DNA from: JANXSD01 sp038206385
GTDB taxonomy: Bacteria; Bacteroidota; Bacteroidia; AKYH767-A; OLB10
Assembly: GCA_038206385.1 (NCBI GenBank)
Contig: JBBRAW010000010.1
Location: 1 to 55,189 of the forward strand
Direction of reading: 5' to 3'
DNA length: 55,189 nt
Part shown: piece after piece, positions 44,873-53,479 of the stretch
Layout of the letters: the number at the start of each line of letters is the position of its first letter
How positions within the stretch are numbered: the stretch's first letter is position 1
Notes under the pieces: model-generated
The model's database searches: none
The model's input: the letters and a program-made list of their open reading frames with translations, nothing else
What the model was told of the DNA's origin: nothing
Made by a program: the position numbers and the translations under genes

Positions 44873-47575
44873 ATGGAAAAAATCCGTATTGGAGTCATAT
44901 TTGGAGGTACTTCCCGTGAACGTGAAGTGTCATTCGCAGGTGGTAGGACGGTCTACGACAATCTCAATAAATCAATTTTTGAAGCCATCCCTATTTTTAT
45001 CGACAGTTTTGGAAATTTCATTCTCCTTAGCTGGGAATTGGTTTATAAAGGAAGTATTCGTGATTTCTATCCCCCTTCCGAAAATCTATCAGCAAGTGTC
45101 CATAAGTTTCAAGTGTATGCAGAAAGTTTAGGCGACCTCGATCAAGCTGATCAACACAAACTTATTCATAAAATTGGTTCTAAAGTCGAACCTTCAGCAC
45201 TATCGAATTTGATGGATATGGCATTTTTATGTGTGCATGGATCCGATGGCGAAGATGGTAGGATTCAAGGGTTATTGGAGTTTTTAAGAATTCCATACTC
45301 TGGAGCTGGTATCCTTTCTTCCGCAATTGGGATGAACAAAGCAATTCAAAAACAGTTAATGGAATTGGCAGGTTTCAATATTCCAAAGTATATTACTGTC
45401 GATAGAAATCATTGGTTAACCATTAAAGATAAATCATCTTTTTTTCAACTATTGAAACGTGATGTTGGTTTCCCTTGTGTAGTAAAATCCGCTAACCAAG
45501 GTTCATCAATAGGTATTTCAATATTGCAAGAGGAAAACCTTCAGCAATTTATTAATGCAGTAAATCGTAGTCTGTTTATCAGAGAAATATTGAAATCAGA
45601 TTGGGATAAAATGGATTTTGAAAATAAAGTTTTGTGGACGCGCGAACTTTGTGATATTCGAGAAGGTATCGGAATTCCATTGAGAATTTCTAGTAGAACT
45701 TTTTATCACCCCGAAGAATTGTTATCTGCATTGATGGATCTTTTTGCTGAAAATGAAGAGCAGATTACTCTTTTTGCTATCGATGGCGAAAGTGAAGTGA
45801 TTATCGAATCCTTTATCGAAGGAAAAGAATTTTCTTGCATCGTCATAGAAGATGAAAATGGAACACCAATAGCCTTGCCTCCAACAGAAATTCGAAAAGG
45901 TAAAGAGTTATTCGATTATCGTTCGAAATATCTTCCAGGACTGTCTAGAAAAATTACACCAATTCACTTACCAGATGTTGAGATAAATGCTATTCGTAAT
46001 TCTTGCGAACAATTGTTTACAGCACTTAAGTTTAATGTTTATGCACGAATTGATGGTTTTATAAATACTACTGGAAAAATCTTTTTAAACGATCCCAATA
46101 CTACCTCTGGAATGATGCCTAGTTCGTTCTTCTTTCATCAAGCAGCAGAAATCGGACTTAATCCTTCTCAATTTATTACTTACATTATTTATACATCACT
46201 ACGTAACCGATTAAAGGATTTTAAAACACAACAAAAAATTCCAAATCTTATTCGTCAATTGGATAAATTAATTGATAAAGGTCAGCAAACTTCTACTTCG
46301 CGTATTCGTGCTGCTGTTATCCTTGGAGGCTATTCTTCTGAAAGGCATATCTCTGTTGAGAGTGGTAGAAATATTTATGAAAAACTTGCTTCAAGTGATA
46401 AATATGAAGCTACTCCAATATTCTTAACCGGTTCAGATAATCAACATTTACTTTTTACAATTCCAATCAATACATTATTGAAGGATAATGCTGATGATAT
46501 AAAAGAAAAGATAGAAAATTATTCTATTCATCCTGTAATTTCTGATATCATAAATCGTTGTCGAAATATCACAATGCGATTTGGCGCAACAAAAAATATA
46601 GAAACTCCAAAACAATTAAATTATAGTCAACTGGCTGAAATTACGGATGTGGTTTTCATTGCTTTACACGGAAGACCTGGTGAAGATGGATCAATTCAAA
46701 AGCAACTTGAAAAAGTTGGGTTACCTTACAATGGTTCAGGGCCAGATTCTTCACAAGTAACAATAGATAAATATCAAACAAATGAAATCTTAAAGAAGCA
46801 TGGTTTTTTAGTCGCAAATAATATTCTAGTACATGAAAATGAATGGCGGAAAAATCCAATAAATTTCATCGATGCGATTCTTGAAAAATTTACATTTCCT
46901 TTTGTTGTTAAACCAGTTGATGATGGATGTAGCTCTGCAGTAAAAATAATGCGTAATAGAGAAGAACTCGAAGCATACAGCGAATTAATTTTCCGTGATG
47001 GTATTGAATTAAATCCCGATTTCGTTGCAAAACTGAAAATTAAATTGAAGGAAGAATTTCCTCGTAAAAAAATGATTCTTATCGAAGAATTAATAACTTC
47101 TAATAACGCAAAACGTTTCCTTGAAGTAACGGGAGGAATGCTAACTACATTCGATGAAAAAGGGAAAATTATTTTTGAAGTATTCGAAGCATCAGAGGCA
47201 TTGTCAGAAGGTGATATCTTATCGCTCGAAGAAAAATTTCTTGCAGGTCAAGGCCAAAATTTAACACCTGCACGATACAGTAAAAATGCTAATTCTAATA
47301 AATATATTTCAACAGTTGTTAAAGAAGAATTCGAACGCGCAGCTTCGTTATTACAGATCGAAGGCTATGCAAGAATTGATGCTTTCGTACGTATTTTTGA
47401 TAAAAAAGTGGAGGTGGTATTTATCGAAGTTAACTCATTACCTGGAATGACTCCTGCAACTTGTATCTTTCATCAAGCGGCTATGGCACACTATAAACCC
47501 TATGAATTTATTGATCGAATTCTTGATTTTGGTGTGCATCGCAAGCAATCTAAACTCGCAGGATTAGCAATATAA
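44873..47575 (+). CDS. Tandem (double-length) D-alanine--D-alanine ligase
   Basis: 900 residues, about three times a normal Ddl, made of two Ddl-like halves. Half 1 (1-470) opens RIGVIFGGTSREREVSFAGG, then FLCVHGSDGEDG, CVVKSANQGSSIGI (ATP-grasp loop), ELFDYRSKYLPG and ARIDGFINTTGKIFLNDPNTTSGM, where the usual metal-binding E-x-N reads D-x-N. Half 2 (from about 477) opens AAVILGGYSSERHISVESG, FIALHGRPGEDG, FVVKPVDDGCSSAVKI (altered G-S-S loop) and ARIDAFVR...FIEVNSLPGMTP (normal metal site). Each half has an insertion of about 50-80 residues. It ligates two D-Ala for peptidoglycan; the halves seem to have diverged in complementary ways. First gene of an operon with the PASTA protein. Confidence 0.9.
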   Translation: MEKIRIGVIFGGTSREREVSFAGGRTVYDNLNKSIFEAIPIFIDSFGNFILLSWELVYKGSIRDFYPPSENLSASVHKFQVYAESLGDLDQADQHKLIHKIGSKVEPSALSNLMDMAFLCVHGSDGEDGRIQGLLEFLRIPYSGAGILSSAIGMNKAIQKQLMELAGFNIPKYITVDRNHWLTIKDKSSFFQLLKRDVGFPCVVKSANQGSSIGISILQEENLQQFINAVNRSLFIREILKSDWDKMDFENKVLWTRELCDIREGIGIPLRISSRTFYHPEELLSALMDLFAENEEQITLFAIDGESEVIIESFIEGKEFSCIVIEDENGTPIALPPTEIRKGKELFDYRSKYLPGLSRKITPIHLPDVEINAIRNSCEQLFTALKFNVYARIDGFINTTGKIFLNDPNTTSGMMPSSFFFHQAAEIGLNPSQFITYIIYTSLRNRLKDFKTQQKIPNLIRQLDKLIDKGQQTSTSRIRAAVILGGYSSERHISVESGRNIYEKLASSDKYEATPIFLTGSDNQHLLFTIPINTLLKDNADDIKEKIENYSIHPVISDIINRCRNITMRFGATKNIETPKQLNYSQLAEITDVVFIALHGRPGEDGSIQKQLEKVGLPYNGSGPDSSQVTIDKYQTNEILKKHGFLVANNILVHENEWRKNPINFIDAILEKFTFPFVVKPVDDGCSSAVKIMRNREELEAYSELIFRDGIELNPDFVAKLKIKLKEEFPRKKMILIEELITSNNAKRFLEVTGGMLTTFDEKGKIIFEVFEASEALSEGDILSLEEKFLAGQGQNLTPARYSKNANSNKYISTVVKEEFERAASLLQIEGYARIDAFVRIFDKKVEVVFIEVNSLPGMTPATCIFHQAAMAHYKPYEFIDRILDFGVHRKQSKLAGLAI

Positions 47576-47581
47576 TTATCC

Positions 47582-48343
47582 ATGCAAAAACTTATCTCTT
47601 TCTTTAGGTCGCGTACTTTCTTTACTCAGTTAGGACTAACTATTATTTCTTTATTTGTAATTTTAATGTTAACATATCAGTGGTTAAGTTCCTTTACTAA
47701 TCATGGTGAAACTGTTACAGTTCCTGATTTACATGGCATGAAATTTAAAGAATTGAAATCTTTACTTTCTACTAAATCACTGAATGTGCAAATATCCGAT
47801 TCTTCCGTTTTTATACTTGATAAACCACCGGGAATTGTAATAGAGCAAGATCCTGCACCAAATGAAAAAGTAAAAGAAAATCGGACGATTTATGTTACTA
47901 TTACCCGGACTGTTCCTCCAGGAGTTCACCTTCCAAATTTGGTAGATGTATCTCAACGACAAGCCGTAGCAATTCTTAATTCCTATGGGCTAAAAACAGG
48001 TAAGTCAATTTATAAACCTGATCTTGCCAAAGATGCCGTACTTGCAATGATGTTCAATGGCCAAACAATTAATCCGGGAGCGGAAATTCCCAAAGGTTCT
48101 GTTATTGACCTCGTTCTTGGTGATGGATTAGGAAATACCGTTATTGCTATTCCGCAATTAGTAGGACTAACTCTCGATGAAGCAACATTCTCTTTACATA
48201 GCTCACAAATAAATATAGGAACTACTACATTTGATCCAAGTGTTAAGGACACGAATGAGGCAAAAGTCTATCGCCAAGTTCCTGAGCCAGGTGATACATT
48301 AAAAATAAAACAAGGTGAATCAATTGATCTTTATCTTAAATAA
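47582..48343 (+). CDS. Membrane-anchored PASTA-domain protein
   Basis: 253 residues. A single N-terminal membrane helix (about 15-37, FTQLGLTIISLFVILMLTYQWL) anchors three periplasmic PASTA repeats: TVTVPDLHGMKFKELKSLL, HLPNLVDVSQRQAVAILNSYGL and AIPQLVGLTLDEATFSLHS, each with the V-P-D/N-L-x-G/D...A...L signature and the later D-P-A-P or E-P-G-D turn. PASTA modules bind peptidoglycan stem peptides or muropeptides. There is no kinase domain, unlike Ser/Thr kinases of Gram-positives. It follows ddl by 6 bases, linking it to wall synthesis. Confidence 0.92.
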   Translation: MQKLISFFRSRTFFTQLGLTIISLFVILMLTYQWLSSFTNHGETVTVPDLHGMKFKELKSLLSTKSLNVQISDSSVFILDKPPGIVIEQDPAPNEKVKENRTIYVTITRTVPPGVHLPNLVDVSQRQAVAILNSYGLKTGKSIYKPDLAKDAVLAMMFNGQTINPGAEIPKGSVIDLVLGDGLGNTVIAIPQLVGLTLDEATFSLHSSQINIGTTTFDPSVKDTNEAKVYRQVPEPGDTLKIKQGESIDLYLK

Positions 48344-48361
48344 AAAAATACATTTCTTATC

Positions 48362-50287
48362 ATGAAATCATTCAATTATTATCCTTTCGCCTTTACGTTG
48401 TTTTTATTCCTAATAGTTCTCATAAATGCAAACGCTCAAGAAAGACTTATACCACTAAGTTCTAATACAGTTATTAAAAATTATATTAGTGAACATCCAT
48501 TTGCATCTCAAAAAATGCAAATTGTAGATACTTTGGATCTTCCTTTTGTTGACGATTTTTCTGCGACAGATGTTTTTCCAGACGAACAAAAATGGTCAGA
48601 TAAATTAGTTTTTATAAATAATAATTATGCAATAAATCCTATTTCTATTAATGTGGCAACATTTGATGGATTGGATGCAAATGGAAATGCATATGATCAA
48701 TTTTCTCCCAACTCTCAAGGCTATGCAGATACTTTAACATCAAAACCATTATACCTTTTAACAAAACCATCTTCGTTAGGTGGTGGACAATATTCTTTAG
48801 CAGATAGTATTACTATGAGTTTTTATTTCGAGCGAAAAGGATATGGCGATGGGACGGAAAATAACGACTCACTTGTTCTTCAATATTACAATCCTTCATC
48901 ATCAACATGGATTCACCAATGGGCTGTTGATGGTACAATAACTGCTAACAATGATAAGTACTTTACGAAAGTTGAATTGCGATTAAAAAACGCAAATTTT
49001 CTCGTGGATGGTTTTCGTTTTCGATTTATTAATTACGGCGGCTTAACTGGCAGTCAAGATAATTGGAATATTGATTATGTGAGATTTTATAAAGCAAAAA
49101 ATTTATCAAATGTAATGGATACCGCTTTAGTTGATGTTGCATTTACTCAACCCGGAAAATCACAATTAATAAATTATACTTCTATCCCCTGGAATCATTT
49201 CAAATCACTTTCTGCTGTTCAACAACAAGCATTAATTAAAGATTCACTTCGCGTTGATTATCGTGTAAATGATATCCAAAATGAAGATGTTGGATTTAAT
49301 AATCGTATCTATGATTTTGCTGGAAATTATATTGCAGGATTCGGAGCAGCAAATGGAAATATTCTTATCAATCGACCAAAAAATATAGACCAATCTTATA
49401 CACTTCCCGTAGATTCAATATTCCCAATCAACCCTTCATTATCTCCCGATAGTACTTCTTTTACTATCAAAAATTATTTCTCAAATAGTAATTCATTTGG
49501 TGGGTTAAATACAAACGATACTATTTCATATACACAAAATTTTAGTAATTTTTATAGTTATGATGATGGAACTGCAGAAGCAGGTTATGATCTCTATAGT
49601 TCCCCAAATGGCAAAGTAGCGATGAGTTTTGATATTATTAAACCTGATACATTGCGTGCAATAAGAATTGCGTTTGTTCAACAATTAGCTCATGTTTCTA
49701 ACAAGCTATTTACTTTGAAAGTGTGGACTAGTCTAACTCCAGAAGTTATTCTTTATCAACAACCAAACATGAAACCCGTTTATACTAATTCAGTCAATGG
49801 TTTCAGTACGTATGTACTTAATCAAATTCTCCCAGTTAGTGGGAAAATTTATATAGGATTTCAGCAAGTAGCAGTAGATAGTGGACTTCATTTGGGGTTC
49901 GATAAAAATACAGTCTCAAATACAAAAATGTTTTACAATGTAACTGGTACTTGGATTACAGTAGCAGCAGCTCCTGGTAGCTTTATGATGAGACCCGTTA
50001 TGGGTTCCCCAAATTTATTTGTCGGATTAAATGAAAACAATAACGACATTTCAAGAGTTAACATTTATCCAAATCCCGTTGCAAATCAATTAAAAATTAA
50101 TTTTAGTCAACCAGAAAAAATTAAACAAATTGAAATATTAAATGTTCAAGGTCAAAGAATTTATCGAGAAGCTTATTCAGATGTTATTAACCTCGAAAAT
50201 CTTCCAGAAGGAATGTATTTAATAAAGTTTACTTCTTTGGATAAAACTACTACCACGAAAAAATTTGTGAAGAGGAATATCGAATGA
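48362..50287 (+). CDS. T9SS type A sorting domain-containing secreted protein
   Basis: 641 residues. The signal peptide is SFNYYPFAFTLFLFLIVLINANAQ. The body is beta-rich: a DDFSATDVFPDEQKWSD opening that recalls galactose-binding-like modules of this phylum, SITMSFYFERKGYGDGTENND, and RFRFINYGGLTGSQDNWNIDYVRFY, a typical carbohydrate-binding jelly-roll end. The C-terminal type A sorting domain reads NIYPNPVANQLKINF, IEILNVQGQRIYREAY, LPEGMYLIKF and KKFVKRNIE. Catalytic residues are not seen; the role is unknown. It overlaps the pseudouridine synthase start by 4 bases, so it is in the ddl operon. Confidence 0.88.
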   Translation: MKSFNYYPFAFTLFLFLIVLINANAQERLIPLSSNTVIKNYISEHPFASQKMQIVDTLDLPFVDDFSATDVFPDEQKWSDKLVFINNNYAINPISINVATFDGLDANGNAYDQFSPNSQGYADTLTSKPLYLLTKPSSLGGGQYSLADSITMSFYFERKGYGDGTENNDSLVLQYYNPSSSTWIHQWAVDGTITANNDKYFTKVELRLKNANFLVDGFRFRFINYGGLTGSQDNWNIDYVRFYKAKNLSNVMDTALVDVAFTQPGKSQLINYTSIPWNHFKSLSAVQQQALIKDSLRVDYRVNDIQNEDVGFNNRIYDFAGNYIAGFGAANGNILINRPKNIDQSYTLPVDSIFPINPSLSPDSTSFTIKNYFSNSNSFGGLNTNDTISYTQNFSNFYSYDDGTAEAGYDLYSSPNGKVAMSFDIIKPDTLRAIRIAFVQQLAHVSNKLFTLKVWTSLTPEVILYQQPNMKPVYTNSVNGFSTYVLNQILPVSGKIYIGFQQVAVDSGLHLGFDKNTVSNTKMFYNVTGTWITVAAAPGSFMMRPVMGSPNLFVGLNENNNDISRVNIYPNPVANQLKINFSQPEKIKQIEILNVQGQRIYREAYSDVINLENLPEGMYLIKFTSLDKTTTTKKFVKRNIE

Positions 50288-51369
50288 TAGATGAATTGAA
50301 GGACACTGATAACGTTGATCAAGATTTTATTGCTGACCAAGAACAAGACGAACTTTACGAACATCATCGAATAATTGTCGAGAAGGGGCATATGATGCTA
50401 CGTATCGATAAATTTTTAATGAATCGATTAAAGAATGTTTCTCGAAATCGTATCCAACAAGCAGCATTAGCAGGATCCATCATCGTTAATGACAAACCTG
50501 TTCGTTCAAGTTACAAGGTTAAACCTTTAGATGTAATTTCAATTGTACTTGCGTATCCTCCACGAGAAATTGAATTATATCCAGATGATATTCCATTGGA
50601 TATTATTTATGAAGATGATCAGATTTACATTATTAATAAACAACCTGGGCTAGTAGTACATCCCGGCTACGGTCATTACCGTGGAACTTTGGTAAATGCG
50701 ATCGTACATAGGATGTATCCAGATTTAAATGGAAATCCAATAGCTTCCGATTCGATTCGACCAGGTCTCGCACATCGTATCGATAAAAATACTTCTGGCT
50801 TAATTGTGATGGCTAAAACGGAACACGCTTTATCTTTTCTTGCTAAACAGTTTTTTGAAAGAACGATTCAACGCCATTATATTGCACTTGTATGGGGTGA
50901 TTTTGATCACGAAGAAGGTACAATTACTGGTAACCTCGCACGTAGTTTAGCAGACAGAAAAATAATGGATGTTTTCCCAAATAGTGATTACGGTAAACAT
51001 GCTGTTACACATTATAAAGTTTTAGAACGGTTCGGTTATGTAACACTTGTTCAATGTAAATTAGAAACAGGAAGAACACATCAAATTAGAATTCACATGA
51101 AGTATATTGGTCATCCACTTTTTAATGATGATACTTATGGAGGAAATAAAATTTTAAAGGGAACTGTATTCACAAAATATAAACAATTTGTAGAAAATTG
51201 TTTTGAATTATTACCCCGTCAAGCTTTACATGCTCGCTCATTAGGATTTACTCATCCAACTACTTTAAAAGAAATGTATTTTGAATCTGATTTGCCAGAG
51301 GACTTCAAGAATGCAGTTGAGAAATGGCGTAATTATGCGAGTGGACAAATTAAAATAGTGGAAAGTTAA
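50284..51369 (+). CDS. RluA/RluD-family rRNA pseudouridine synthase
   Basis: 361 residues. Residues about 40-95 form an S4 RNA-binding domain (LRIDKFLMNRLKNVSRNRIQQAALAGSIIVNDKP). The catalytic domain has IINKQPGLVVHPGYGHYRGTLVNAIV, and HRIDKNTSGLIVMAKT with the catalytic Asp in H-R-I-D. LETGRTHQIRIHMKYIGHPLFND and HARSLGFTHP complete the family pattern. Best matches by appearance are RluD-type enzymes, which modify helix 69 of 23S rRNA (U1911/1915/1917); this would supply the substrate for RlmH in the same window. The acidic N-terminal 35 residues are unusual. Start overlaps the T9SS gene stop (ATGA). Confidence 0.94.
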   Translation: MIDELKDTDNVDQDFIADQEQDELYEHHRIIVEKGHMMLRIDKFLMNRLKNVSRNRIQQAALAGSIIVNDKPVRSSYKVKPLDVISIVLAYPPREIELYPDDIPLDIIYEDDQIYIINKQPGLVVHPGYGHYRGTLVNAIVHRMYPDLNGNPIASDSIRPGLAHRIDKNTSGLIVMAKTEHALSFLAKQFFERTIQRHYIALVWGDFDHEEGTITGNLARSLADRKIMDVFPNSDYGKHAVTHYKVLERFGYVTLVQCKLETGRTHQIRIHMKYIGHPLFNDDTYGGNKILKGTVFTKYKQFVENCFELLPRQALHARSLGFTHPTTLKEMYFESDLPEDFKNAVEKWRNYASGQIKIVES

Positions 51370-51556
51370 ATTTCAATTCAAAATACCATGCAATTAATGA
51401 AGCAATTTTAAGAGTTGTTGGATCCTTCAGCAAATGAATTGAAAGTGGGTATTAGCGGATTAGCAGTTAGAATTTACAAATTGCATATAAAGCTCAGTTA
51501 CCATATAATTAATAAGGGATTTATTTAACTTAAAATAGTTAAATACTTGAATTGAA

Positions 51557-51955
51557 TTGGAAATAGTTTATAAAAGCGAAATTACCCCAACTGTTCAGCA
51601 AATTGTTGAACTATATGAAAATGCTGGTTTACCACGCCCAACTAATGATGTTGAAAGAATTAAAAGTATGTTTGAAAATTCAAATGTTATTGTGACTGCA
51701 TGGGATGGGGACTTATTGGTTGGAGTTGCAAGGTCAATTACTGATTGGGTTTGAAGTTGTTATTTGGCAGATTTGGCAATTAGGAAAGAATATCAAAAGT
51801 CCAGTATAGGAAAAAATCTTATTCGAATCACAAAAGAAAAAGTCGGGGAGCAATCAATGGTTTTGCTGCTTTCAGTTCCAACTGCAATGAAGTATTACCC
51901 TAAAGTTGGCTTTTCAAAACAAAAAAGTAGTTTTATAATGAATCGAAAATTGTAA
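51557..51955 (+). pseudogene. GNAT acetyltransferase interrupted by in-frame TGA
   Basis: One frame encodes a complete GNAT fold of about 132 codons split by a single TGA at 51752-51754. Before it: IVYKSEITPTVQQIVELYENAG, VIVTAWDGDLLVGVARSITDW. After it: SCYLADLAIRKEYQKSSIGKNLI and MKYYPKVGFSKQ. The acetyl-CoA loop (Q/R-x-x-G-x-G) reads QKSSIG, so one Gly is lost too. The only usable start is TTG at 51557, just after an in-frame TGA. These traits together suggest a decayed gene. A sequencing error would explain only the stop, and recoding is unlikely in this phylum. Confidence 0.75.
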
Positions 51956-52427
51956 TATTTTTGACCTTTACAAAAAGAATAATATCTCAATAAAGAATTT
52001 ATCAATTTATCAATCTTTATAGAATTTCCGTTTTACATATCGTTTTTTCGTAAATTCAAATATAATGTGTCCAATATTAATAACATTTCTAAAAATTCAA
52101 TTAATTTCCTGATCTTTAAAGAAGTATTACTAAATAGTATATCTACTATCCTAAAAACTACTTCAATAAGTCATTTTTGTTCAAAAAAAACAACTTTAAA
52201 TAAGCGTTTGCTCCAATAAATGCTTGAACTTTGTAATTCGAAATAGAGAACAATATTACCATTTTACTAACTTTATTAAGTTTTGTGGATAATTAAATTT
52301 GAATTATTTCTCAATCTATATTTATGGTTTTGTGCTTTAATTCAACCAATTATGAAAAAAAATAAACTAATTTTGTGTGGATTCACCTTTTGTTAACTAC
52401 TTGTTTTAAAATTATTTGCAATACACC

Positions 52428-52457
52428 TTGCTTTAATCAAAATGAATTGTAACTTTG
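52428..52457 (+). promoter_or_regulatory. Promoter of the str operon
   Basis: TTG (52428-52430), 19 bases, TAACTTTG (52450-52457): an exact Bacteroidota housekeeping promoter. Transcription should start at about 52462-52464, giving a leader of some 60 bases before the rpsL ATG at 52523. This rules out the upstream in-frame ATG at 52442 as the start. Confidence 0.75.
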
Positions 52458-52461
52458 CGCT

Positions 52462-52475
52462 CCCCTTTTTAGGGG
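52462..52475 (+). promoter_or_regulatory. Small hairpin at the 5' end of the str transcript
   Basis: CCCCT (52462-52466), loop TTTT, AGGGG (52471-52475). It coincides with the predicted transcript 5' end and might protect it from decay. It is a short stem, but GC-rich for this genome. Confidence 0.35.
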
Positions 52476-52522
52476 TATTATGTTACTATTTAACTGATTC
52501 AGAACTAGAAATTACTGCAAGA

Positions 52523-52942
52523 ATGCCAACTATCCAGCAGTTAGTACGGAAAGGCCGAGAAAAGCTAATCGACAAGAGTAAATCACCAGCTCTTGTATCA
52601 TGTCCACAACGTAGAGGTGTATGTACTCGTGTATATACTACAACTCCTAAAAAGCCTAACTCTGCAATGCGTAAAGTGGCTCGTGTACGCCTTACAAACG
52701 GTTTCGAAGTAACCGCATATATCCCTGGTGAAGGTCATAATTTACAAGAACACAGTATTGTAATGATACGTGGTGGTCGTGTAAAAGATCTTCCAGGAGT
52801 TCGTTACCATATCATCCGTGGAGCATTAGATACTTCAGGTGTTGATGGTCGTAACCAACGCCGCTCAAAATACGGAACTAAACGTCCGAAACCAGGTGCC
52901 AAAGGTGCTCCAGCAGCTCCGGCAAAAGGAAAGAAAAAATAA
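52523..52942 (+). CDS. rpsL: 30S ribosomal protein S12
   Basis: 139 residues; decoding-centre protein of the small subunit. The start is ATG at 52523 (MPTIQQLVRKGREK), the universal S12 N-terminus; the 27 codons upstream in frame (from 52442) overlap the promoter and are not translated. YTTTPKKPNSAMRK contains the wild-type Lys43 and GGRVKDLPGVRY the wild-type Lys before the modified Asp, so no classical streptomycin-resistance change is seen. The C-terminus carries a Lys/Ala/Pro-rich tail (KPGAKGAPAAPAKGKKK), common in Bacteroidota. First gene of rpsL-rpsG-fusA. Confidence 0.98.
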   Translation: MPTIQQLVRKGREKLIDKSKSPALVSCPQRRGVCTRVYTTTPKKPNSAMRKVARVRLTNGFEVTAYIPGEGHNLQEHSIVMIRGGRVKDLPGVRYHIIRGALDTSGVDGRNQRRSKYGTKRPKPGAKGAPAAPAKGKKK

Positions 52943-52984
52943 TCTCTAAGAAATTAATATTCACCGAAAGGTTCATAATAAGAA

Positions 52985-53452
52985 ATGAGGAAGTCAAAAC
53001 CTAAAAAACGCATACTGCTACCAGATCCGAAATTTAACGATCCATTGGTAACCCGTTTTGTGAACAACCTAATGTATCAAGGAAAAAAAGGTACAGGGTT
53101 CAAAATATTTTATGACGCACTCGATAGAGTTGAAAACCGTACGAAAGAAAGCGGACTTGAAACTTGGAGAACAGCATTGAACAATGTAATGCCAACTCTA
53201 GAAGTAAAAAGCCGTCGTGTTGGAGGAGCTACTTTCCAAATCCCACAAGAAGTACGTCCAGATCGTAAGATTTCTGTAGGTATCAAATGGATGATTCTTT
53301 ATGCTCGTAAACGCAATGAAAAAAGTATGGCAGATCGTCTTGCTGGTGAAATCATTGCAGCAGCTAAAGGTGAAGGTGCAGCAGTTAAAAAGAAAGACGA
53401 TACTCACAGAATGGCAGATGCCAATAAGGCATTCTCTCACTTTAGAGCTTAG
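52985..53452 (+). CDS. rpsG: 30S ribosomal protein S7
   Basis: 155 residues; primary binder of the 16S rRNA 3' major domain, which nucleates head assembly and contacts the E-site tRNA. Recognisable are RKSKPKKRILLPDPKFNDPLVTRFVNNLM, NVMPTLEVKSRRVGGATFQIP (the beta-hairpin region) and HRMADANKAFSHFRA at the C-terminus. Normal length. It lies 42 bases after rpsL and 27 before fusA, the standard str order. Confidence 0.98.
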   Translation: MRKSKPKKRILLPDPKFNDPLVTRFVNNLMYQGKKGTGFKIFYDALDRVENRTKESGLETWRTALNNVMPTLEVKSRRVGGATFQIPQEVRPDRKISVGIKWMILYARKRNEKSMADRLAGEIIAAAKGEGAAVKKKDDTHRMADANKAFSHFRA

Positions 53453-53479
53453 TCATTACAATTTTAAAAATAAAAACAA

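Larger units (their letters stand above)
51956..52522. other. Long AT-rich region upstream of the str operon
   Basis: 567 bases with no open frame that looks coding. The last 95 hold the rpsL promoter and leader. The first 470 bases are AT-rich, full of stops on both strands, and include short runs such as eight A after TTTTTGTTC at about 52180. No tRNA, repeat or terminator was recognised. Confidence 0.5.

Noticed and set aside
51400..51533. A frame reading ELLDPSANELKVGISGL after an in-frame TAA, ending KGFI
   Set aside because: About 43 codons after a stop with no recognisable family; too short and unsupported to call even as a gene remnant.
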